Source: DASQZK01 sp963764345 (lineage in GTDB: Bacteria; Bacteroidota; Bacteroidia; Bacteroidales; GCA-2748055). From it: a stretch of DNA of 64,000 bases. Both the position numbers and the translations under genes were made by a program. Position 1 is the stretch's first letter. Every line of letters starts with the position of its first letter. Positions 57,778-64,000 of this stretch are shown here, one piece after another. The notes beneath the pieces were generated by a model, which was not told the origin of the DNA, made no database searches, and saw nothing but the letters and a program-made list of their open reading frames with translations. The DNA is taken from positions 62,001-126,000 of the forward strand of contig CAVXSF010000013.1 of the NCBI GenBank assembly GCA_963764345.1. Direction: 5' to 3'.

Positions 57778-58512
57778 ATGAAGACGTTTCTGTTTTTCAG
57801 GTTGTTATGTACAGGGTTGATCCTGCTTGTGGCAGTATCGTGCGACCGTAACGAAGCGGGCGATATGATGATGAAGACCGGTGAATTGCCGTCATTTGAT
57901 ACTCTTCGGATCGACGGACCGGTGAACGTGTATCTTTCTATGGATACCGCCAACAGCATTACAATCAAGGGTAATTCATCCATTGTTGACGGCGTGCATT
58001 ACAGGGTTGACAACGGGACCCTGGATCTGACCAGCGATTATGCCTATAAAATGTTCAAACCCACCTCCAATAAACCAGATATTTACCTGACTGTCACCTC
58101 TCTGAGCCGCATTGATGTGGCTGAAGCCTGCGGATTGAAAACTACCGGGTCGATCACGGCGGGTGAACTGGGCCTTGTCATTATGTCCAAATATGCCGAC
58201 GTAAACCTGGATCTGGATTGCCAGACCTTTTACTACTAGGATTACTCTTTGTCGGGAGGACAAATCAGCCTTGCAGGGAAAACAGGCATACTGAAGATTT
58301 GGAATTATTCCCTGATGAATATTAACGCTTCTGAACTTGATGCTGGAAAAGTCTATTGCGACAACAGCGCCAGAAGTCCCTGCTATGTGAATGCGGCTAC
58401 GGAACTGAACTACAACATCCGCGGTCAGGGTAATATTTATTATTACGGCGACCCGGCAAGGATTGTAAAAGGGGAGGTCACATCCTCAGGGAGGCTTATC
58501 AAAGCCGATTAA
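57778..58512 (+). pseudogene. DUF2807 (head GIN domain) lipoprotein with an in-frame TAG
   Basis: Both halves are in the same frame, divided by TAG at 58237-58239 after QTFYY; the reading continues DYSLSGGQISLAGKTGILKI to a stop at 58510. The first half has a lipoprotein signal (RLLCTGLILLVAVSC) and repeated GIN-like strands (YRVDNGTLDLTSDYAYKMF, LSRIDVAEACGLKTTGS). The two halves make one DUF2807 domain of about 244 codons. The TAG may be a nonsense mutation of TAC/TAT, a sequence error, or a genuine read-through; no evidence for recoding is visible. Confidence 0.75.
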
Positions 58513-58789
58513 GGGTGACATTTAGGGTGACAGAATGAGGATGGCAGGTTGAACTGCCGTTGACTATGATCGTTTAATTGATCTGCCATAGCCGGGACAT
58601 TTCTCACCTTCCGGCACCTCATGCAGGATTATCGAAAAACCCAACCAACTACTGCCAAATGGCGGAGATCGCATTCCACTGCAATGTAACGAAGCTCCGG
58701 TGAAGTACCGGGCAACATGACATGACTATTTTTGCTTTATGATTTCTGAGAGCACCGCAATCCCCTTCCCGGGATGCTGCCATGATGAA
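58513..58789. other. Intergenic region
   Basis: About 280 bases between the DUF2807 gene and the repeat B copy. No gene, repeat or terminator recognised. Confidence 0.35.
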
Positions 58790-59256
58790 AGGGCATAGAA
58801 GGGGCTACGTTATTCTAAAGGAGTCTTTTCTTGAAGAGGGGCCCCACCCCCGCCTTCCAAACCGTCCGCCCTTAATGACTTTCACCCCCCTGATCTCAGC
58901 GCCCCCTTTTCCTCTTTTTGACGAAAAGTTATCAACTTACCCAAAATGATGACTATCATTTTGATGAATGTCAGCCGAAATCCAGTTTTTTTTTCTTCAC
59001 TGCAATAATATTTCAGTCCTTTTTTGTATATGTAAATTTTTTCTCCAAACCGGAACCGGTTACCGCTAACAGTACCCAATTGACCGGTTACCGGTTCTCA
59101 AGCCAATGGTAACCGATTCCGGTAAATGTATGGTCAACCGGGAGAGATACCTGAGGGGGTTGGATTAAATAGGCTTTCGTTCACAGGGCATGCTCTGGTC
59201 ATTCTCTGTTACTTTGTTTTCAGACGCCGAATTCACGATTCATCATTCGATATTTT
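58790..59256 (-). repeat. Dispersed repeat B, copy 4 (long form, inverted)
   Basis: Nearly full-length match to copy 1 in reverse: on the minus strand GAAAATATCGAATGATGAAT, AACAGAGA, ACCGGTCAATTGGG, TACAAAAAAGGACTGAAATA, TTGATAACTTTTCGTCAAAA, and CGTAGCCCCTT. Small indels separate the two copies. Copy 4 has a run of CCTTTCACC units between its start and the ligD gene. Confidence 0.85.
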
Positions 59257-59334
59257 CCTTCCCGCACTTTCATTTTCATTTCACCTCTCACTTTCATTCG
59301 ATATTCTTCTTCTATTCCTTTCGCCTTTCACCTT

Positions 59335-60291
59335 TCACCTTTCGCCTTCTTCCACCAAAACCGCCAGCTTTTTCGCAGCCCGTTTCAATCCTGTTTTATG
59401 CCTTTGGAAATTCTTCCATGGATCTTCCCTGGCAGCCATTCGCCTGAAAATATTTCCGTAATGGTAACTTACTGCTGTAAGATCACTTCGGCCGATCTCA
59501 TTCCATTCCAACGGTGTTGCGACCGGAGCACCGTGGCGAGCCCTCAGTGAATAAGGAGCCACACCAGTCTGACCATAAGAATTCCTTAAATAATCAATGA
59601 AAAGTCGTCCGGCCCGTTTGTCTTTCCTGGTTTCGGTAGTATACCGGTCGGAGTACTTGTTTGACATAAAACGTGCAACTGCGGAGGCAAAGTCACGGGA
59701 TTCGGCAAAGGAAGATCTCCCGTCCAGTGGAATTACGATATGCACTCCTTTTGAACCGGTGGTCATCAGGAAGGCCGGCAATCCCAGGGCATCGAGGATC
59801 TTCTTCAGCTCACGGGCTCCCATCCGAACCAGTTCGAATTGGCCTTCAGGCGGGTCAAGGTCAAAGATCATCCTGTCGGGTCTTTCCAGGTGACCTGATT
59901 TACTCAGCCAAACGTGAGGGGTTATGCATCCCTGATTGATAATATATAACAGAGTACCGGTATTATCGCAATTCACCAGGTGTTCGGGCTGTCTGCCCTT
60001 TTCCTTCACCTCCACCTTAATGGTATTTATCCATGAGGGGAAATAACCGGGCACGTCTTTCTGGTAAAAATCTGGTTGTCCGACACCTTCAGGATAACGG
60101 TGAAGAACCATCGGCCGGTCCTGCAGGTAAGGCATGATATGCTCCGAGATTTTCCGGTAATAGTTTGCCACATCTTTTTTTGTAAGGCCCAATTCCGGAA
60201 AAATGATCTTGCCGGGATGGGAAATTTCCACGTTATGCTTCTCAACATTTAGCTCTGTCATCGCTACTGGCACCTCCTTTCTCACCTCCAC
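59335..60291 (-). CDS. ligD: LigD-type archaeo-eukaryotic primase/polymerase domain protein
   Basis: 318 residues. The AEP polymerase signature DLDPP is in RMIFDLDPPEGQF (Asp144, Asp146), followed by TTGSKGVHIVIPLDG and FIDYLRNSYGQTGVAPYSLR, typical of the LigD polymerase domain that fills gaps in non-homologous end joining. The frame is open further upstream to 60369; before MEVRKE it reads RLRHPSFLGLRNDKEA, the C-terminal end of an ATP-dependent LigD ligase domain. So the gene looks like a LigD in which the ligase and phosphoesterase domains have been lost, or the start of a gene fusion is broken. No Ku gene is in the window. Confidence 0.85.
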   Translation of the reverse strand: MEVRKEVPVAMTELNVEKHNVEISHPGKIIFPELGLTKKDVANYYRKISEHIMPYLQDRPMVLHRYPEGVGQPDFYQKDVPGYFPSWINTIKVEVKEKGRQPEHLVNCDNTGTLLYIINQGCITPHVWLSKSGHLERPDRMIFDLDPPEGQFELVRMGARELKKILDALGLPAFLMTTGSKGVHIVIPLDGRSSFAESRDFASAVARFMSNKYSDRYTTETRKDKRAGRLFIDYLRNSYGQTGVAPYSLRARHGAPVATPLEWNEIGRSDLTAVSYHYGNIFRRMAAREDPWKNFQRHKTGLKRAAKKLAVLVEEGER

Positions 60292-60369
60292 TGCTTCCTT
60301 ATCGTTTCTCAGTCCAAGGAAGCTGGGATGTCTCAGCCTGTTATCCTCCGTCCCGGCTGAACCATTTTT

Positions 60370-61050
60370 TCAAGCTTCTTCCGTTCATTCTCACTTAAAA
60401 CATCAAATACTCTGTTCATTTTTCATATGCGTTTAAAAACCTCTATCAGACAGTGTGCCGTTTAACAACTACGGCCCTGCTTTTCCTTTTTCTTCCCCTT
60501 CCGTGGCATTCCCCTGACCGTTTTTCCTGAAAGCACATACTTCTTTTATGCGTTAACGGGATTACCCCGGCCATCCATATCCGTGATCACCGGCAGAAAA
60601 GGGAATCATTGACAGAATCCTATAACGAGCATCACCTTATCTGCCTATATTGCTCCATATCTATTTTCAGATCAAGGGTTTCACATATAATACCACAAAA
60701 CCGTATTATTGTATCTGCCTGTGTTCCTGATTCTTAAATATCAAAACCTGTCAGACTTGGGAAAGCGGTGTATAAAAATTTCCACATTGATTTGCTGTAC
60801 ACTTCCCGGAAATATATTTTCAGAATGCAATTTTTAGCCCCACAAAACCAATCACTTTAAAGATATTTTCAGAACCAGCCTGCATCTTGGATCCTCCTGG
60901 CTTAATTTCCTGTTTGTTAGCACGGGGAGAACAGGAAATCAATCCGGAATGATCGTGCGGGATCCGCCGAATTCCTGACCCAAAGCCGGAGGTCAAAATA
61001 AAGTCCCCATCGGCTCTGGCACAATCTTTTCTTAACGCAATGAAAAAACG
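60370..61050. other. Intergenic region with an outer-membrane protein relic
   Basis: About 680 bases. On the minus strand 60820-61035 encodes a relic (DFILTSGFGSGIRRIPHDHS...ENIFKVIGFVGLKIAF, stop), which ends like an outer-membrane barrel protein; the 5' part is missing and the methyltransferase gene lies across it. A short open frame MNRVFDVLSENERKKLEKMV at about 60335-60420 is not assignable. The rest shows nothing. Confidence 0.4.
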
Positions 61051-61857
61051 ATGCCTGAGAACAAAAAAGTGAGGGAATACTACAACAAGCATGTTCGTGA
61101 AGAGGATAAACGTCTCGACATGCATCCTTTTGAAATCCCGGTAACCATGCATTTTGTCGATAAATACCTGCAATCCGGTGAGAAAATCTTTGACGTGGCC
61201 TGCGGAACGGGGAGAATTGCCGCACTGTTGATGGACAAAGGGTATTTTGTTGGGGTGAACGATCTCTCAGACAAGAACATCGAACTTGCGGGTCAAAGAC
61301 TTGCAGACAGGGAAAAGACCTTGTTCATAGAACGGGCCGATGCCCTTCACAGCCGTGGTTGGAAAAAAGAGAACTGGGATGCTGTTTTCATTCTCGGCCC
61401 CCTATATCATCTGCTCAGTTACCGCAAAAGGCTTAAAGTATTAAAACTTGCGAGGGAGAATCTGCGACCCGGAGGCTTTGTCTTTTCATCTTTCATGACA
61501 AGGATCGGAGCGCTTGTGTACGGGCTGAAACATAATCCGCAGGGCATCCTGTATCCCGATGGTGCCAGAAAACTATGGAACAGTGGAACAGACGACAGTT
61601 TTGTGATGGCTACGGAATGGTTCACCGATGCCTATTTTGCCCAGCCCGAAGAAGTCAACCCGCTGATGCAGGAAGCCGGACTTGAACCCCTTCACCTGGC
61701 AGGGGCGGAAGGGATCTTCGGAGAACGGTTTGAACTGTTTCACAGTCTGGACGATCACCTGAAAAAATCGTGGATGGATTTTACCATCCAGAACTGTGAA
61801 GATCCTCACATGGTAAACCAGGCAAAACATTTATTAAGTATCAGCAGGAAACCCTGA
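61051..61857 (+). CDS. SAM-dependent methyltransferase
   Basis: 268 residues. Motif I FDVACGTGRIAALLMDKGYF (about 48-68) and VGVNDLSDKNIELA mark a class I Rossmann methyltransferase; motif IV is WDAVFILGPLYHLL. The C-terminus is variable and should bind the substrate, which is not predictable. It starts at an ATG 15 bases after the end of the convergent relic and is followed by doxX-like 80 bases downstream. Confidence 0.9.
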   Translation: MPENKKVREYYNKHVREEDKRLDMHPFEIPVTMHFVDKYLQSGEKIFDVACGTGRIAALLMDKGYFVGVNDLSDKNIELAGQRLADREKTLFIERADALHSRGWKKENWDAVFILGPLYHLLSYRKRLKVLKLARENLRPGGFVFSSFMTRIGALVYGLKHNPQGILYPDGARKLWNSGTDDSFVMATEWFTDAYFAQPEEVNPLMQEAGLEPLHLAGAEGIFGERFELFHSLDDHLKKSWMDFTIQNCEDPHMVNQAKHLLSISRKP

Positions 61858-61936
61858 TGTTAGCGTATCCTGCCGAATCCCGATCTTTCAGATATATCCA
61901 TTCATCCATGTTAATCATCTTTTAAACAGTAATATC

Positions 61937-62299
61937 ATGAAAAACACAATCTTAACATTTGCACGGACTTTATTTGCCATTCCTTTTCTTATTTTCGGAT
62001 TTATCCATTTATCCAAAGGACCGGCTATGGCAGGTCTGCTAATGGGATGGCCTGTGCCTGTATTGTTTGTCTATATCGCCGGGGTAGGTTTTATCCTTGC
62101 CGGAGTAGCATTCATTATCAACCGCTATGTAAAGCTGGCAGCCTGGCTGCTGGCCCTGGAAATTCTGATCATAACGCTGGCTGTACATGTTCCTGGGCTG
62201 AGCGACCCACACATGGCCCAACTCAATTTATCCCAGATTCTGAAAAATACAGGACTGATAGCCGGAGCACTGATGATTGCGGGATTTTCCAGAAACTGA
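61937..62299 (+). CDS. DoxX-like small membrane protein
   Basis: 120 residues with four membrane helices: about 9-27 (ARTLFAIPFLIFGFIHL), 43-64, 69-86 and 101-117. FGFIHLSKG and WPVPVLFVYIAGVGFILAGV are the DoxX/DoxD-type signatures. Such proteins are linked to redox or electron transfer. It lies 80 bases after the methyltransferase, maybe cotranscribed. Confidence 0.85.
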   Translation: MKNTILTFARTLFAIPFLIFGFIHLSKGPAMAGLLMGWPVPVLFVYIAGVGFILAGVAFIINRYVKLAAWLLALEILIITLAVHVPGLSDPHMAQLNLSQILKNTGLIAGALMIAGFSRN

Positions 62300-63213
62300 A
62301 GGGAAAAAAATAAACCTGCGCCGCCATATCACTCCGGAAAAAGATGCCGGAAGGGTATTTGCATATCCTCACGGTTTCTTCTCTTTTCCAAAATTGATCT
62401 GTCCGGCGCAGGGTCCTCACACCTGTAAAAGCTTATTTCATTATCTTAAAATCATTGAACCTGTTCAATTCATTTTCCATTATCTTTTTTCCCACATTCA
62501 ACTTCATAAAATTTTCAAAATGGCCAGCCCGACCTTTCGGGAATGATCAGCTGCAGCCTGGATCAGTTGTTTCATACTCCCCGGCAACCTCCCTTCTTAG
62601 AATACATGCTATGCTCATAAAAAAATTACAGGAAATATCGCTTTTATGCTTCTTTTGAGACGTCTTAACGGATGAAAAGAAGTAGAAAAACAGGAATGAA
62701 ATTTTAACTGCAGGTGAGATCAACATGTGCTTTCTTCCATGGATGATCATACAAAACCCGGATTTTAGTTAAAGAATGTTAATGAAACAACAGGAAGGAG
62801 CCGGTAATGTTATTATAAATAAAGTATGAAAATGAATGCCCGTTTTAGTCCCTTCAAAGGTCCTTCTGCATGACTTGTTCCTGAACAGGTTAAAGCCCCG
62901 CCGGTTGAAATTTCCTGTTTACTAAATATTTATATGATTATTTATCAATGTATTGAAGCTGGACCAGCCAAAAAGAGATTTCGAATATCCGGGGATAAGG
63001 ACACACCTGAAAATTCCGGAAACGGAGACAGGCAAGAAATTTTCCTTCACCGGTTTAAATTAGTTCTATATAACCGGCATTAAAAAAAGATTCTTTTAAG
63101 ACTATAAATCATTATTTAGTAGCCGTTTATGCCGAAATGCCAGGTGCCGGCCCCTGAAGGCGGTTTTGAAAATTCAGATGAAGAAACACCATTGAGCTCA
63201 GTGATTCAGCAGG
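62300..63213. other. Long intergenic region upstream of sufB
   Basis: About 900 bases with no recognised gene or repeat. Open frames (for example at 62455-62658) lack family resemblance. AT-rich. Probably decayed DNA between the doxX-like gene and the suf operon. Confidence 0.4.
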
Positions 63214-63345
63214 CTAAAGCTTAACAGGGCTATGGGTTTGAACGGATTTCAGGACAACCTGATCCACTGCAGGTCCAGTCCCCGGTAAATTCAGTTCGGT
63301 CAGGCGCCCTGTATTCAGGACACCTTGATTTCCACAGGGGAACAT
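63214..63345 (-). CDS. 43-codon open frame, possible gene remnant
   Basis: MFPCGNQGVLNTGRLTELNL then PGTGPAVDQVVLKSVQTHSP and a stop. Its second half resembles the end of a secreted hydrolase (NLPGTGPAVDxVVLK), but the length is far below any enzyme. It is either a relic or chance. Confidence 0.3.
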   Translation of the reverse strand: MFPCGNQGVLNTGRLTELNLPGTGPAVDQVVLKSVQTHSPVKL

Positions 63346-63415
63346 TTGCCCTGAGCTAGCGTTATACTAAAGCTAAAACATGCAAATTATCACGATCTGA
63401 AAGTGAATAATTTTG

Positions 63416-63423
63416 TATCTTTG
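63416..63423 (+). promoter_or_regulatory. -7 promoter box of sufB
   Basis: TATCTTTG is an exact match to the Bacteroidota -7 consensus TAnnTTTG, 69 bases upstream of the sufB ATG. No TTTG -33 box could be assigned at the consensus distance. Confidence 0.55.
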
Positions 63424-63492
63424 TCAACTATTTGTAATTAATCTAAATTAAAAGTGGATATAAGAGTTCCGAATTCTAAATAATTCAGATAC

Positions 63493-64000
63493 ATGAGTGA
63501 TCAGGATAAGATATTGAAAGATGTAACGCAGGGTGATTATAAGTATGGCTTTTACACCGACATTGAAGCCGACAATGTTCCGAAGGGATTAAGTGAAGAT
63601 GTGATCCGTCTGATCTCGACCAAGAAAGAAGAACCTGAATGGCTTCTTGAGTACAGGCTGAAGTCTTACCGTTACTGGCAAAATATGAAGATGCCGCACT
63701 GGCCGCATTTGAAGCTGCCCGAAATTAACTACCAGGACATCATATATTATTCGGCGCCTAAACGCAAGGCTCAGTATGAAAATCTGGATGAGGTAGATCC
63801 CGAGTTGCTAGATACCTTCGCGAAACTAGGCATCCCGCTGGAAGAGCAGAAAGCTCTTGCCGGTGTGGCTGTCGATGCCGTTATGGACAGTGTGTCGGTG
63901 AAGACCACCTTTCGTGAGACGCTTGCCGAACTGGGAATCATTTTCTGCTCGTTCAGTGAAGCGGTGAAAAATCATCCCGACCTGGTGAAGAAATACCTGG
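63493..64000 (+). CDS. sufB: Fe-S cluster assembly scaffold SufB, 5' part
   Basis: 169 codons before the window edge. MSDQDKILKDVTQGDYKYGF, then EPEWLLEYRLKSYRYWQNMK, then PHWPHLKLPEINYQDIIYYS, then AKLGIPLEEQKALAGVAVDA, match SufB closely. SufB is the scaffold of the SufBCD complex that builds Fe-S clusters. Its partners sufC and sufD should lie beyond the window. The start follows a 69-base leader from the -7 box. No Fur box was identified. Confidence 0.95.
   Translation, partial: MSDQDKILKDVTQGDYKYGFYTDIEADNVPKGLSEDVIRLISTKKEEPEWLLEYRLKSYRYWQNMKMPHWPHLKLPEINYQDIIYYSAPKRKAQYENLDEVDPELLDTFAKLGIPLEEQKALAGVAVDAVMDSVSVKTTFRETLAELGIIFCSFSEAVKNHPDLVKKYL

Noticed and set aside
58237..58239. UAG as pyrrolysine or another recoded amino acid.
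   Set aside because: No pyl genes or recoding signals are visible, other genes use normal stops, and a simple TAC/TAT to TAG change or sequencing error is sufficient.
60820..61173. 117-codon minus-strand frame that starts inside the methyltransferase gene.
   Set aside because: Only the part below about 61035 is protein-like (outer-membrane relic); the upstream part is the shadow of the methyltransferase.
1..64000. tRNA, rRNA and classical riboswitch genes.
   Set aside because: No cloverleaf, rRNA segment or known aptamer pattern was recognised by eye; a covariance search was not possible.

Overview
The window is chromosomal DNA of a Bacteroidota bacterium, most likely a free-living, polysaccharide-degrading Bacteroidales. 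The evidence is a SusC/SusD pair, several secreted proteins with type IX secretion (T9SS) C-terminal sorting domains, a FecI/FecR/TonB-receptor/DUF4249 unit, a sufB start and Bacteroidota-style TAnnTTTG promoter boxes. No rRNA, tRNA or CRISPR array was found.

Layout. 0-2.3 kb: thiL and a block of dispersed non-coding repeats. 2.3-25 kb: carbohydrate region, with a secreted lipoprotein, a beta-helix T9SS protein, a clan GH-A hydrolase, a SusC gene broken by two +1 frameshifts, an intact SusD, a RAYT transposase between two REP hairpins, a NodB deacetylase, a GH63-like hydrolase, a CE2-like esterase and a CBM6 esterase; remnants of GH92 and IS66 genes lie between them. 25-37.7 kb: AT-rich accessory island holding hicBA, a HIT protein, a split HNH gene, a two-gene ADP-ribosyltransferase module with an unlisted 56-residue partner, a complete Wadjet-like operon jetABCD, a GNAT-like gene and an exonuclease-BRCT gene with a frameshifted partner. 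38-42 kb: sulfatase, DUF4242 protein and orphan T9SS tails. 42-48.8 kb: ECF sigma, FecR, frameshifted TonB receptor, DUF4249 and a frameshifted Ig-like lipoprotein. 48.8-50.5 kb: a DuOB-DUF488-DUF488 cassette. 52-53.4 kb: a composite of inverted repeats around a three-copy hairpin array. 53.9-64 kb: galK, gene remnants, outer membrane proteins, a DUF2807 gene with an in-frame TAG, a LigD polymerase-domain gene, a methyltransferase, DoxX and the start of sufB.

How it works together. The secreted hydrolases, esterases, deacetylase and sulfatase fit breakdown of an acetylated or sulfated glycan, with SusCD uptake that is either lost or hidden by sequence errors. The island combines plasmid defence (Wadjet) with toxin-antitoxin-like modules. 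Several genes carry single-base indels, so either the region is decaying or the assembly has indel errors; raw reads would decide. Two repeat families and a RAYT/REP system account for much of the non-coding DNA.
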